Source: Paenibacillus sp. GP183
GTDB lineage: Bacteria; Bacillota; Bacilli; Paenibacillales; NBRC-103111
DNA: 64,000 bases
Assembly: GCF_900104695.1 (NCBI RefSeq)
Contig: NZ_FNSW01000001.1
Coordinates: 1,798,001 to 1,862,000, forward strand
Direction: 5' to 3'
Below are positions 7,836 through 16,693 of this stretch, piece by piece. The position numbers and the translations under genes were made by a program. Numbering within the stretch: the stretch's first letter is position 1; the number at the start of each line of letters is the position of its first letter. The notes beneath the pieces are model-generated. The model was not told where the DNA came from. It saw only the letters and a program-made list of their open reading frames with translations, and did not search any database.

Positions 7836-8651
7836 TTGAAGAATGTGCTTGACTGGATTACCGTAGCAATCGGGGCCTTGCTTGCTGCGGTAGGCTTTAA
7901 TATGTTCTTGATCCCCCATCAGTTGCTCAGCGGCGGCATTTCGGGAATCGCCATGCTTATTGGTTATTTTACGAACTGGAATATCGGATTTCTATATTTC
8001 GTTTTCAACCTGCCTATCATGATTTGGGGATTGATTGTCATCGGCCGTAAATTCATAGTGTATAGTGTAGTTTCTGTCATCTTGACTGTATGGCTGATGC
8101 AGGTGCTCCCTTCCATTAATCAAGCGCCCATTTTAGGGGCGGTATTCGGTGGAGTTTTAGTAGGAGTCGGCAGCGGGATCACGCTTAGAATGGGAGGTTC
8201 TACAGGAGGTTTTGATATTATCGGCTCTATTCTTACACGCAGGTGGGATTTCCCGCTCGGCACTGTACTTTCTCTTCTAAATGCACTCGTAATTCTGGCC
8301 TTGGGCTTTTTTAAAGCGGATTGGGATCTAGCATTATACTCCATGCTAGCCATCTACATAAGCGGAAGGGTAATGGACGGCATACATATTCGGCACGTTA
8401 AGGTAACAGCGTTCATTGTGACCAAGCAAAAAAAGCAGCTGCTGGAGCGGCTCTTGACCATGCCGCGCGGCGTTACTTTAATCAAGACGGAAGGAGCTTT
8501 TACCAGCACCGAGCAGGATATGCTTATGACCGTTACAACTCGCTATGAACTGGCGGATTTGAAAAAAATCATCAAGGATATTGACCCTAAAGCCTTCGTT
8601 AATATTGTGGAAACCGTTGGGGTGCTTGGTGAATTTCGCAAGTTGAAATAG
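7836..8651 (+). CDS. YitT-family membrane protein (DUF161/DUF2179)
   Basis: About 271 residues. The first half has five or six membrane helices (WITVAIGALLAAVGFNMF, LLSGGISGIAMLIGYF, IGFLYFVFNLPIMIWGLIVI, FGGVLVGVGSGITLRMGGSTGGFDI). The end is a soluble DUF2179 domain (RGVTLIKTEGAFTSTEQDMLMTVV-like). The glycine-rich GSTGGFDIIG is typical of YitT proteins, whose function is not settled. The GTG at 7827 lies inside the ribosome site GAGGTGA, so TTG 7836 is the more likely start. Confidence 0.88.
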   Translation: MKNVLDWITVAIGALLAAVGFNMFLIPHQLLSGGISGIAMLIGYFTNWNIGFLYFVFNLPIMIWGLIVIGRKFIVYSVVSVILTVWLMQVLPSINQAPILGAVFGGVLVGVGSGITLRMGGSTGGFDIIGSILTRRWDFPLGTVLSLLNALVILALGFFKADWDLALYSMLAIYISGRVMDGIHIRHVKVTAFIVTKQKKQLLERLLTMPRGVTLIKTEGAFTSTEQDMLMTVTTRYELADLKKIIKDIDPKAFVNIVETVGVLGEFRKLK

Positions 8652-8685
8652 AGGATGGATATCCACTTCTAAAATCATAATTATG

Positions 8686-8694
8686 TGCTATAAT
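8686..8694 (+). promoter_or_regulatory. extended -10 promoter of the small gene at 8784
   Basis: TGCTATAAT, an extended -10 with a perfect TATAAT, about 90 bp upstream of the start. Confidence 0.5.
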
Positions 8695-8783
8695 AGGTAT
8701 TGTAATTTCATAGTTCTGGGTTGCATCGTTTAATGTTCAGGCGTAGGTCTTTTTCTAATCTTCTGATTGGAGAGGTGATGCTT

Positions 8784-8972
8784 GTGGAAACAGTGAAGTT
8801 ATCCAGGATTGTGCTTAAAGTATCGCCGGAATTGGCAGGTTTTTTGACTCTCAGCGAGCTTAATTCCGAAATCGTTCTGCGAAACGGGATTGAAGCCCTT
8901 GAGGCGCAAGATGTCATGGAAATAATTCAATACAGCATTTCGGAACATCAAAAGGACACCCTTTTTCATTAA
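8784..8972 (+). CDS. small protein of unknown function
   Basis: 62 residues from GTG 8784; GGAGAGGTG ends 7 bp upstream, and the ATG at 8778 is too near that site. The sequence (VETVKLSRIVLKVSPELAG, then LSELNSEIVLRNGIEALEAQDVMEI) is mixed helical and soluble, without signal peptide or cysteines. I do not recognise it. A good promoter, a clear ribosome site and a strong terminator overlapping its stop codon all support a real, single-gene unit. Confidence 0.6.
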   Translation: METVKLSRIVLKVSPELAGFLTLSELNSEIVLRNGIEALEAQDVMEIIQYSISEHQKDTLFH

Positions 8973-8986
8973 AGGGTGTTTTTTTT
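8956..8986 (+). terminator. rho-independent terminator
   Basis: ACACCCTTT pairs with AAAGGGTGT, then eight T. It overlaps the stop codon of the 62-residue gene. Confidence 0.9.
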
Positions 8987-9080
8987 CTCACAAAGTTTAC
9001 CCTTTTGTAATATTTGTGGTGTATAGTTACTATAAAGACATGGTATGATAGAACCTATAAGAAAGCGGAGGTGTCTAATT

Positions 9081-9323
9081 ATGGGTGCTTTATCCCCTTG
9101 GCATTTTATATTGATAGCAATTGTGGCTTTGCTGCTATTTGGACCCAGTAAACTGCCTGAGCTCGGACGAGGTTTCGGCAAAATGTTTAGGGAATTCAAA
9201 GACGCGACCAGCGGCAATTCTGCTAACGACGATCATAATCAGGCGCGCAAAGAGATTCAACCTGCCGAAGGGCCAAAAAATGATGTGACCCCGTCGGGTC
9301 CAAATAGTCAATTGCCGAAGTAA
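9081..9323 (+). CDS. tatA: Sec-independent protein translocase TatA
   Basis: 80-residue TatA/E: short N-terminus, one membrane helix (FILIAIVALLLFG), hinge FGPSKLPELGRGFGK, amphipathic helix MFREFKDAT, then a polar tail. TatA forms the pore of the twin-arginine pathway for folded proteins. Start at 9081 (MGALSPW) is set by GGAGGTG upstream. It is a single-gene unit; no tatC is found in this window. Confidence 0.95.
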   Translation: MGALSPWHFILIAIVALLLFGPSKLPELGRGFGKMFREFKDATSGNSANDDHNQARKEIQPAEGPKNDVTPSGPNSQLPK

Positions 9324-9345
9324 AACACAAGTATCTGGCAGCAAA

Positions 9346-9376
9346 AGCATCCGGTCTCATCCGGATGCTTTTTTTT
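9346..9376 (+). terminator. rho-independent terminator of tatA
   Basis: AGCATCCGG (9346-9354) pairs with CCGGATGCT (9361-9369), followed by a run of T. Confidence 0.92.
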
Positions 9377-9498
9377 CTGACCAATGTACCATATCTCTTG
9401 CTCGATTATTCATCAAAACTCTACAAAATACCTATGTGCGAGACGAACAAGTTCATTTATAATGGATGGTAGATTGAATTAGAGAGGACTTATTCAGC

Positions 9499-10683
9499 AT
9501 GGAAATTTTACTCGCTTCATTAATGATGATCTGGGGGAATGTGACTGCTACACATCCGGATACCAACATCGAGCAATTGGTTCAAGCTTCTTTGGAAGCC
9601 AAAAACGCTATCGTTCAAGTTACACCGGCACCAACCGAAGTTGCAGTCGATCCATTAGCTCCCATAAACAAGAAAGATCCACAAAAGGATGCTCCTGTTG
9701 TAAAAGGAATTTATGTCACCGCTCACAGTGCAGATGGCGGCAGAATGGAAAAACTGGTCAAATTAATGGATGATACTGCGTTAAATGCCATGGTCATTGA
9801 CGTAAAGGATGATTGGGGCTATGTAACCTGGAATACTGGAAATCCAGAACTGGAAGCCATGGGTACTACGAACAAAATTATTGCCGACATGCCTAAACTT
9901 ATGAATACTTTAACCGAACATAAAATTTATCCAATTGCTAGAATTGTAGTTTTCAAAGATACGGTTTTGGCCAAAAAAAGGCCGGATTTATCGTTTGTGA
10001 ATCCGGATGGAACCCTTTGGGGAAATTCCAAGAATCCGCCGGACAGCTTTGTGAATCCTTATAACAAAGAGGTCTGGGATTATAACATCGCTGTTGCCAA
10101 AGAAGCGGTTAAAGCCGGTTTCAAAGAAATTCAATTTGACTATGTAAGATTTCCGGAGGGCTTTGAGAAGAGGGCCGATATTCTCAAATATACCAAAGAT
10201 GATCGCTCCCGCATCGATGCCGTTGCGCAGTTCGTGAAATACGCGAGAGAACAAATTGAACCGCTCGGTGCTAGAGTGTCCGTTGATATATTTGGTTATG
10301 CCGCATCGGTTCCTGCAGCTGAAGGGATTGGCCAGGATTTCGTAAAAATTTCGGAAAATGTAGATGTGATCAGTCCAATGGTTTATCCCAGCCATTACAG
10401 TGAAGGTTGGTTCGGTTCCAAAGTACCGGACGCTGCACCCTTTGCCACCATCAATGGAGCCATGATCGATACGAACAAGAAGCTGGCACCGATTGAAAAG
10501 TCCGGACTCAAGCCTGTTATTAGACCATGGATTCAAGATTTTACCGCATCATGGGTCAAGGGATATATCAAATACGGCAAGCATGAAGTTGAAGAACAAA
10601 TACGCGGGCTTGAAGCGAACGGCATTCATGAGTTCCTGCTATGGAATGCCAATAATAATTATACAGCAGATGTTAATTATTAA
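9499..10683 (+). CDS. putative glycoside hydrolase, DUF4015
   Basis: 394 residues, one gene behind AGAGAGGA. An N-terminal hydrophobic stretch (MEILLASLMMIWGNV) may be a signal or anchor. A Pro-rich linker is followed by the TIM-barrel-like DUF4015 domain: VKGIYVTAHSADGG, MVIDVKDDWGYVTW, IYPIARIVVFKD, SFVNPYNKEVWDY, EIQFDYVRFPEG, VSVDIFGYAA, DVISPMVYPSHYSEGWFG, IRPWIQDF. The strands ending in D/E and the FDYVRFP motif are those of GH13/GH114-like hydrolases. The substrate is unknown; a role at the cell surface is an inference. Confidence 0.88.
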   Translation: MEILLASLMMIWGNVTATHPDTNIEQLVQASLEAKNAIVQVTPAPTEVAVDPLAPINKKDPQKDAPVVKGIYVTAHSADGGRMEKLVKLMDDTALNAMVIDVKDDWGYVTWNTGNPELEAMGTTNKIIADMPKLMNTLTEHKIYPIARIVVFKDTVLAKKRPDLSFVNPDGTLWGNSKNPPDSFVNPYNKEVWDYNIAVAKEAVKAGFKEIQFDYVRFPEGFEKRADILKYTKDDRSRIDAVAQFVKYAREQIEPLGARVSVDIFGYAASVPAAEGIGQDFVKISENVDVISPMVYPSHYSEGWFGSKVPDAAPFATINGAMIDTNKKLAPIEKSGLKPVIRPWIQDFTASWVKGYIKYGKHEVEEQIRGLEANGIHEFLLWNANNNYTADVNY

Positions 10684-10694
10684 TTAAATAAGCG

Positions 10695-10738
10695 AACAGC
10701 GGAGAAGCGGATATATATCCGTTTCCCGCTGTTTTTAT
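10695..10738 (+). terminator. terminator after the DUF4015 gene
   Basis: AACAGCGG (10695-10702) pairs with CCGCTGTT (10726-10733) around an inner palindrome CGGATATATATCCG, then TTTTATTT. Confidence 0.8.
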
Positions 10739-11274
10739 TTGCGGAAATTTACAATCATCGTTACGAAATATTGCAGTGTACGTGCAACTCGCTTCTTGAT
10801 CAACTCCGATTCCGGCTCTCCCTCGGAAGTAAATCGACGTTGATCCCCTCCAATAGAAATCCATTCCGGGCAATTGATCCCGTGAACGTTACGCACAATA
10901 ACTTGAAGCTGCTGGAGGGTGCTTACTCCAACCGCACCGCCTGCAGAACTCATGACAAGTACAATTTTACCGTCGAAATGTTCGGAGTCTAAATGGTCCA
11001 AGGCATTTTTTAGTACACCTGTTGGTCCTCCATGATATTCCGGTGAACTGAGGACAATACCATCTGCTTCCGCAACGGTTTTTGCGAGAAGCTGCAAATT
11101 GACATCATCGACTTGATCTCTTTCGTCCGGATAATAAAAAGGAACCGGCTTTTCAAAAAGATCATGAAAGGTGACTTCACATCCTTTTTCCTCCAGCTTT
11201 GAACCGACATATTTGGCGAGAAGCTTGCTGCTGCTGGAAGCTCTATTACTTCCTGAAATGATCGCGATTTTCAT
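10735..11274 (-). CDS. NAD(P)H-dependent FMN reductase
   Basis: 179-residue flavodoxin-fold reductase. The phosphate-binding loop SGSNRASSSSK is at the N-terminus, and LSSPEYHGGPTGVLKNALDHL at about residues 76-95 is the flavin-binding signature of the NADPH-dependent FMN reductase / azoreductase / chromate reductase family. It reduces FMN, quinones or azo compounds; the true substrate cannot be read from sequence. RBS GGGAGG lies upstream. It converges with the DUF4015 gene. Confidence 0.92.
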   Translation of the reverse strand: MKIAIISGSNRASSSSKLLAKYVGSKLEEKGCEVTFHDLFEKPVPFYYPDERDQVDDVNLQLLAKTVAEADGIVLSSPEYHGGPTGVLKNALDHLDSEHFDGKIVLVMSSAGGAVGVSTLQQLQVIVRNVHGINCPEWISIGGDQRRFTSEGEPESELIKKRVARTLQYFVTMIVNFRK

Positions 11275-11414
11275 ATAAACCTCCCACTCGCGTTGTATAA
11301 TTGTAATTGTATTTTATCAGAATCGTTTTTTTGCACAAGGCAATACATTTTCACTCTTGGGTATGTTTTCCGTTATAATTGAGGTATAGATATCCTAAAG
11401 AGGAGTTGAAGAGC

Positions 11415-12368
11415 ATGAACATTGTAGCGATTTCAGGAATGGACCTTTCCCAATTAAGAGACAATCTGCCGGATGAAGTGCGAAGCCGGATAAAGTTCAT
11501 CTGGTGCAAAAACACCAAAGCAGCCAATGAATTTCTCACGGATGCCGAAATCTTGCTGACCGCGGGCCGTTTGGATCCGGAAATCATGGAGAGAACACCC
11601 AAGCTCCGCTGGGTACAATCGTTAGCTGCAGGTATCGATAAGCTTCCTCTGGAGGCGTTTATCAAGCGAAATATTATCGTCACGAATGGAAAAGGCGTCC
11701 ACACTGTGCAGATGAGTGAATTCACTATAGGCGTCATGCTGCAACGGGTACGAAACACCAACAAATTCCTGAAGCATCAGCATGAGAAAATATGGGATCC
11801 GAAGCTTTCCTTCGATGAGCTTTACGGTAAGACCGTAGGTATCCTCGGTGCCGGAGCGATTGGGGAAGCCGTTGCCCGCAAATGCCAAGCCTTTGATATG
11901 AGAGTCATCGGATTTAACCGAAGCGGAGCAGCTCAGCCTCATTTTAATGAAATTTTGACAGGTGACAACGGTTTGATTACCTTGCTCCAAAAAAGCGACT
12001 TCATCGTTCTGCTGCTGCCCAGCACTCCCAAAACGCACCATTTAATAAAAAGAGAGCAATTCCAGCAAATGAAGTCATCTGCATTTCTCATTAACATAGC
12101 CAGAGGCGATGTGATCGATGAGGAAGCACTCATTGAAGCGTTAAAAAATGGGACTATATCCGGAGCAGCCTTGGATGTTTTTGAGCAAGAGCCTTTGCCA
12201 GAAACGTCACCATTCTGGACCATGGACAATGTTATTCTGACACCACACATTGCAGGTGCTACGGATCATTATATCGAAAGAGCAGCGCCGATCTTCTATC
12301 ACAATCTGAAGCAATACATAGCCGGGCAACCCCTGATGAACGTAGTGAATCTTCGAGAAGGATATTGA
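11415..12368 (+). CDS. D-2-hydroxyacid dehydrogenase family protein
   Basis: 317-residue NAD(P)-dependent oxidoreductase. The Rossmann motif GKTVGILGAGAIGEAVARK is near residue 140. Catalytic features follow the family: the NIARGDVIDEEALIEAL segment with the arginine, E in FEQEPLPETSPFW, and the histidine in TPHIAGATDHY. Such enzymes interconvert 2-keto and D-2-hydroxy acids. The start at 11415 follows AGAGGAG; the upstream in-frame ATG at 11379 lacks one. Which acid it uses is unknown. Confidence 0.92.
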   Translation: MNIVAISGMDLSQLRDNLPDEVRSRIKFIWCKNTKAANEFLTDAEILLTAGRLDPEIMERTPKLRWVQSLAAGIDKLPLEAFIKRNIIVTNGKGVHTVQMSEFTIGVMLQRVRNTNKFLKHQHEKIWDPKLSFDELYGKTVGILGAGAIGEAVARKCQAFDMRVIGFNRSGAAQPHFNEILTGDNGLITLLQKSDFIVLLLPSTPKTHHLIKREQFQQMKSSAFLINIARGDVIDEEALIEALKNGTISGAALDVFEQEPLPETSPFWTMDNVILTPHIAGATDHYIERAAPIFYHNLKQYIAGQPLMNVVNLREGY

Positions 12369-12376
12369 AATTAGTT

Positions 12377-12419
12377 AATCCCCCATCAGACCGGTGAATC
12401 CCGGTTAGGATGGGGGATT
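12377..12419. terminator. bidirectional terminator
   Basis: AATCCCCCATC pairs with GATGGGGGATT between two converging genes. Confidence 0.88.
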
Positions 12420-12445
12420 ATTGTATGCGATCTTATCTTATTTGT

Positions 12446-13723
12446 TTACGTGATTCGATCCTCTCCTCTCATGTATGGCCTTAGGGCATGGGGAATGTAA
12501 ATGGATCCATCCGCTTGCTGATGATTCTCGAGCAATGGAATCAATATTCTTGGAGTCGCCACTGCTGTGTTATTCAACGTGTAACAGTAAGCCAAGCGGC
12601 CTTCCTCATTACGAAATCGCAGTCCTGAGCGCCGTGCTTGAAAATCCAGTAAGCTGGAAGCAGAATGAGTCTCCCCATAAGCATTACGGCTTGGCATCCA
12701 TGTTTCTACATCGAACTGCTTGTGATTTTTGAGCCCCATATCTCCGGTACATACTGCAACTATGCGATAGGGAAGCTCCAGGAGATGGAGGATATGCTCT
12801 GCCATTTCGGTGATTTGTGTCAGCATCTCCTCTGCTGCCCCAAGATCATTTCTGCAAAGAATAACCTGTTCCACTTTTGCAAATTGATGAACCCGATAAA
12901 GACCTCGAACATCGCGCCCAGCCGAACCCGCTTCCCTGCGAAAACAATTGGAGACTGCAGCCAAACGAATCGGGCCTTTCGATAAATCGACAACCTCATT
13001 CCCAAAATAAGAAATCAGGGAAGCTTCCGATGTTCCAACCAGCCATTTGCTTTCATCCGAAAGCTCATACGTCTGGTCTTTTCCGTGCGGAAAGAATCCT
13101 GTATTTTCCAGAGCTTCCTCTTTCAGCATCAGCGGTACATCCATCACGGTATAGCCTCGATCAGAAAGCAAATCAATGGCCAGCTGCTGAACGGCTCTAT
13201 GCAAATAAAGGCCGGCTCCCTTGAGGAAATAATTGCGACTACCCGCAACCTTGACACCTCTGGGGATATCGAACAATTGCAATTGTTCCCCAAGAGCAAG
13301 GTGATCCTTGGCTTCAAATGCAAACACCGGAAGCTTTCCGACGGTCTTGACGACCACATTATCCAAATCCGTTACTCCAATCGGCGAATCCTTGGAAGGG
13401 ATATTCGGAATGAGCAGCATCAGTTGCTTCCATTCACGCTCCAGTTCAGCCAACCGTGTCTCTTGCTCGTTTAAGGCAGCATTTCTATCCCTTACCTCCG
13501 CTTTGATATCCTCTGCTTCAATATGGTTTTGCTTCATTAGGAGTTCAGCTACTCTAGCTGTACTCTTATTGCGTGCTTCCCTCAGTTCATCGATACGTTG
13601 ACGCACTTTCCCTCGTTCTTCATCAACCGTAAGCAGGCGACTCAAAGGAATAATGATTCCTTTTTTTTGAGCAGCCTCTTCCACTTCATGACGGTTTTCG
13701 CGTATCCACTTCATGTCCAGCAT
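12446..13723 (-). CDS. serS: seryl-tRNA synthetase, divergent paralogue
   Basis: 425-residue class II synthetase that charges tRNA-Ser. The N-terminal coiled-coil tRNA-binding arm (about residues 30-100) is followed by the catalytic core with motif 2 NCFRREAGSAGRDVRGLYRVHQF and motif 3 region. Compared with ordinary SerRS, the stretch usually written LNGSGLAVGRT is here LNNTAVATPRIL, and the usual SSCSNFxDFQ is SASSLLDFQ, so this looks like a second, divergent SerRS rather than the housekeeping enzyme. The T-box leader with a probable UCG specifier still ties it to uncharged tRNA-Ser. Genomes with such paralogues normally have another serS elsewhere. Confidence 0.88.
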   Translation of the reverse strand: MLDMKWIRENRHEVEEAAQKKGIIIPLSRLLTVDEERGKVRQRIDELREARNKSTARVAELLMKQNHIEAEDIKAEVRDRNAALNEQETRLAELEREWKQLMLLIPNIPSKDSPIGVTDLDNVVVKTVGKLPVFAFEAKDHLALGEQLQLFDIPRGVKVAGSRNYFLKGAGLYLHRAVQQLAIDLLSDRGYTVMDVPLMLKEEALENTGFFPHGKDQTYELSDESKWLVGTSEASLISYFGNEVVDLSKGPIRLAAVSNCFRREAGSAGRDVRGLYRVHQFAKVEQVILCRNDLGAAEEMLTQITEMAEHILHLLELPYRIVAVCTGDMGLKNHKQFDVETWMPSRNAYGETHSASSLLDFQARRSGLRFRNEEGRLAYCYTLNNTAVATPRILIPLLENHQQADGSIYIPHALRPYMRGEDRIT

Positions 13724-13970
13724 CTTGGCACCACCGTTCTTTTTTTATGAAAAGACAAAGAACGCCCTCATCCGATTGGGACGAGGAGCGTTCTGCTCGC
13801 GGTGCCACCCAACTTGATTATCGCCGCTTCCGCATGCGTTAATCCTCTTGGTCTCCGCTGTAACGGGCGATGCCGGCTTATTTAGAGTCGATTCATGCCA
13901 GCCATCGTCTCAATCATAAGCGTCTCCGAGTTGGAATCTCTTCATAGACATAATACCGATTTAATGTTGT
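13724..13970 (-). promoter_or_regulatory. T-box riboswitch leader (tRNA-Ser responsive)
   Basis: The minus strand carries the T-box core GGGTGGCACCGCG (13810-13798). It is followed by a terminator GAACGCTCCTC / GAGGGCGTTC (13793-13760) and TTTGTCTTTT. Upstream is stem I; AGAG/CTCT closes a specifier loop reading GAA-TCG-A, so UCG (13891-13889) is the likely serine specifier codon. Uncharged tRNA-Ser would stabilise the antiterminator and turn on the synthetase. Confidence 0.93.
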
Positions 13971-13976
13971 GATGTT

Positions 13977-14005
13977 AGTATAATTGAGGACTCTAAAAAG
14001 ATCAA
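13977..14005 (-). promoter_or_regulatory. sigma-A promoter of the T-box/serS unit
   Basis: Minus-strand TTGATC (14005-14000), 17-bp spacer, TATACT (13982-13977). It begins 2 bp after the pfkA stop codon. Confidence 0.65.
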
Positions 14006-14006
14006 C

Positions 14007-14978
14007 CTATTGAGACAAGCGAAGCGCAAGCTCATACATTTCCATGTTAAAAGGACGCTGGGTGCTTACCACCTGGTGAATGTCGGTTGCCACGAGCTCG
14101 CCTTTGAGAACGCCGCATGCTTTGGAGGAATCGCCTTCAATCAGTCTGCGAACGGCAAAGTCGCCTAATCGGCTGGCGAGAATACGGTCGTTATGGGTAG
14201 GTGCTCCGCCGCGCTGGATATGTCCAAGAACGGTAACTCGCGGTTCTATGCCATTGCACTCGGTGATTTGTGTAGCTATTTGTTCTCCGCTGCAGACACC
14301 TTCTGAAACCAAGATGATGCTGTGCCTTTTCCCATGGGCGAAGTTGTCTTTCATCCGGGTGGCAACCTCAGCGATATTAAAAGGAATTTCCGGAACCAGG
14401 ATGGTTTCAGCTCCGCTGGCTAGCCCGGCATAGAGGGCGATTTCACCGCAATGCCTTCCCATGACCTCGACTATTGAAGAGCGCTCATGAGAAGTCATGG
14501 TATCCCGCAGTTTATTAATGGCATCCACAACAATACTTACGGCTGTATCGAAACCTATCGTGAAATCCGTAAAGGGAATATCGTTATCAATCGTACCTGG
14601 AAGTCCCATTGTTTTGATGCCCAGCTTGCTTAATTTACTTGCACCCTTATAGGAACCATCTCCGCCGATGACTACGAGACCGTCAATGCCGCGCTTACGA
14701 AGGTTATCAGCTCCAAGCTGCTGCCCTTCTTCAGTCAAAAACTCCTTGCAGCGAGCAGTCTGCAGGATCGTTCCGCCGCGCTGGATAATATCCCCCACAC
14801 TGCGTAAATCCATTTGACGGATATCATCGTTAATTAAACCTTGATAACCGCGCTGCACGGCATAAACCTCCAAGCCGTTGTAAAGCGCGCTGCGCACAAC
14901 CGCACGGACTGCGGCGTTCATTCCCTGTGAATCACCGCCACTGGTTAAAACTGCTATCGATTTTACTGCTGACATCAC
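14007..14978 (-). CDS. pfkA: ATP-dependent 6-phosphofructokinase
   Basis: About 323 residues. It phosphorylates fructose 6-phosphate, the committed step of glycolysis. Signatures: TSGGDSQGMNAAVRAVVR at the N-terminus (GGDSP or GGDAP in most), IGGDGSYKGA, PGTIDNDIPFTDFTIGFDTA with the catalytic aspartate, and EVMGRHCGEIAL. The glycines in GGDGS and PGTIDND indicate ATP rather than pyrophosphate as donor. The start is GTG 14978 or the adjacent ATG 14975. Its AGGAGGA overlaps the ytpB stop codon, so the two genes are likely translated together. This may be a second pfkA beside the usual accDA-pfkA-pyk copy; that cannot be seen here. Confidence 0.93.
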   Translation of the reverse strand: MMSAVKSIAVLTSGGDSQGMNAAVRAVVRSALYNGLEVYAVQRGYQGLINDDIRQMDLRSVGDIIQRGGTILQTARCKEFLTEEGQQLGADNLRKRGIDGLVVIGGDGSYKGASKLSKLGIKTMGLPGTIDNDIPFTDFTIGFDTAVSIVVDAINKLRDTMTSHERSSIVEVMGRHCGEIALYAGLASGAETILVPEIPFNIAEVATRMKDNFAHGKRHSIILVSEGVCSGEQIATQITECNGIEPRVTVLGHIQRGGAPTHNDRILASRLGDFAVRRLIEGDSSKACGVLKGELVATDIHQVVSTQRPFNMEMYELALRLSQ

Positions 14979-14988
14979 ACGATTCCTC

Positions 14989-16065
14989 CTAAATTGTACG
15001 TATAAACAGACTATTGATCCAGAAAAACATCCGGGTGAGCGGGCTGTTTCTCATAAGACGCTTGGATATTTGCTTGACCTTCTGTTGGCCCTTTACTTTG
15101 GGGTCGGATAAATAAAGCGCCAGTAAACCCTCAATTATCATACGATGAAATCTTGGATGTTCCAAGCATAAAGTTTTCAGACGAGCTTGTTCCACCACGA
15201 AGGCAATCCGTTCACCCATATGATCCTTATTCTCATAATAGCTGCAAAAATTCAAATCTCCGCCAACCCGATCTTCTTCTTGATCGATCAAATAGTCCAG
15301 CAAAATATGCAAGCCGCAAACATAAGGAAAATAGGCTTGCTTGATTTGCTCAACTTCATCCTGCTGAAGCTGCCGATTGGATGCAGCCAAAAAAAGCATA
15401 AACATGCCTAACGTAGATCCTGTTGCTGCAGCAAACTCATTCCAGCGAAGCTGGGGACTTAGCTCCTTGTGCTTTTGCCACCAATCGTAGAGCTTAGCTT
15501 CTCTCAGATCCCTCTGTATATGTTTATAGACCTGCAAATCGCAATAAAGGCTGACAAGTTCCTTGACCGGATCTGCCACTAAGGCATAAGACGGCAGTAA
15601 ACAAATGCAGGATTGGCAGGTTTTGACCAAATCATTCAGATAGCCAGCATCTTCGTGCTCTTCACGAAACGCATAGTAGTCATGAATCGGCGCAGACGGA
15701 TCAACAGCATCCAGCATGGAAAGATGAAGCTGCCGAAAATCTTGAGCATCCAAAGAGGTGCTTCGGTCGCAAAGATTGTCCAGATAATCGCTTATAGTCT
15801 GAAAGGCTACAATGAGCGGAATAAGCACATGGCGCATATGCAAATTGGCAGAGGCATAAACAGAGCCGCCTATACAATGAAATTCTTTGGTTGTAATGCT
15901 GTCCCTGGCTTGTTTTCTCAGCTCTGGGTCCGGTATTCGGCTAACTGCTTCCTTCCAATACTGGAGATGGTTTTTTACCTCGGGAAGCACAAAGCGGTAT
16001 ATACGAAACATAAGAACGATCGGTCCACTGGGTACCAATCCCCTACTGTTGTTCAATTGCTTCAA
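14989..16065 (-). CDS. ytpB: tetraprenyl-beta-curcumene synthase-like (YtpB, DUF2600)
   Basis: About 358 residues of the DUF2600 family, all-helical class IB terpene synthases. B. subtilis YtpB cyclises tetraprenyl diphosphate to tetraprenyl-beta-curcumene, a sesquarterpene precursor linked to spores. Two Asp-rich sites are visible: DYLDNLCDR (about residue 95) and DYLIDQEED (about residue 255), the expected metal/diphosphate ligands. I prefer TTG 16065, which has GGAGGAAG upstream; ATG 16092 has none. It overlaps the preceding gene and abuts pfkA. Confidence 0.88.
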   Translation of the reverse strand: MKQLNNSRGLVPSGPIVLMFRIYRFVLPEVKNHLQYWKEAVSRIPDPELRKQARDSITTKEFHCIGGSVYASANLHMRHVLIPLIVAFQTISDYLDNLCDRSTSLDAQDFRQLHLSMLDAVDPSAPIHDYYAFREEHEDAGYLNDLVKTCQSCICLLPSYALVADPVKELVSLYCDLQVYKHIQRDLREAKLYDWWQKHKELSPQLRWNEFAAATGSTLGMFMLFLAASNRQLQQDEVEQIKQAYFPYVCGLHILLDYLIDQEEDRVGGDLNFCSYYENKDHMGERIAFVVEQARLKTLCLEHPRFHRMIIEGLLALYLSDPKVKGQQKVKQISKRLMRNSPLTRMFFWINSLFIRTI

Positions 16066-16663
16066 GAAGACTTCCTCCATAACTCTGTTCATAGCAATAA
16101 TTCAACAACAGCTTCATTTCCAAATACTGAATTTGTCTCAACCATTCTTCTGCCAGTGAATCCTGAACATGCATAAGCTGAAGCGCGACGGCGTCAACAA
16201 AAACAGCGGGATTCCAGACAGGTGATGCTACCAACACCTCAAGCTTGCTGCGCAGTGTTTCATTGTCCAGCTTTGCCAATTGCTCCATGGTTAAGTAAGC
16301 TCTCAGGCTTGAGACAAGCTGAGTTGAAATAGGGTGGTGACGAGCATCATTAAACCAATACTTTGCATTACTGAAATCCCCTTCCATCCGGTGAATCAAG
16401 CCATGCCAATAGCTGCCTGTAGGGCTTGTGATTTCCTGGGAAATGACATGAGAGGACTCCAGATTTTCATTCCAAAGATACAGACCGGATTGGATAGCCC
16501 GCATAAACTCATTTTCATTTATTCCAAAGGATTCCTCCAAAGCTTGGATTTGATTATCCATCTCCGGATTCCAGACTTGCATGGGATTTAGGAAAGGCTT
16601 ATGGGTAAAAAGGATCTTCGCCATTGCCATGATATTGCTTGTTTGCTGCCTCACACTTGTCAT
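16043..16663 (-). CDS. conserved protein of unknown function
   Basis: About 206 residues from ATG 16663 (MTSVRQQ), which has GAGAGGGG 8 bp upstream. A recognisable piece is YWHGLIHRMEGDFSNAKYWFNDARHHP, a motif I have seen in conserved bacterial hypothetical proteins without assigned function. There is no signal peptide. It overlaps the start of ytpB and follows the small gene at 16694 by about 30 bp, so it belongs to the same operon. A role linked to terpene synthesis is only guilt by association. Confidence 0.7.
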   Translation of the reverse strand: MTSVRQQTSNIMAMAKILFTHKPFLNPMQVWNPEMDNQIQALEESFGINENEFMRAIQSGLYLWNENLESSHVISQEITSPTGSYWHGLIHRMEGDFSNAKYWFNDARHHPISTQLVSSLRAYLTMEQLAKLDNETLRSKLEVLVASPVWNPAVFVDAVALQLMHVQDSLAEEWLRQIQYLEMKLLLNYCYEQSYGGSLLEAIEQQ

Positions 16664-16693
16664 GCTGGCATCCCCTCTCAACGATTGGCCCAT

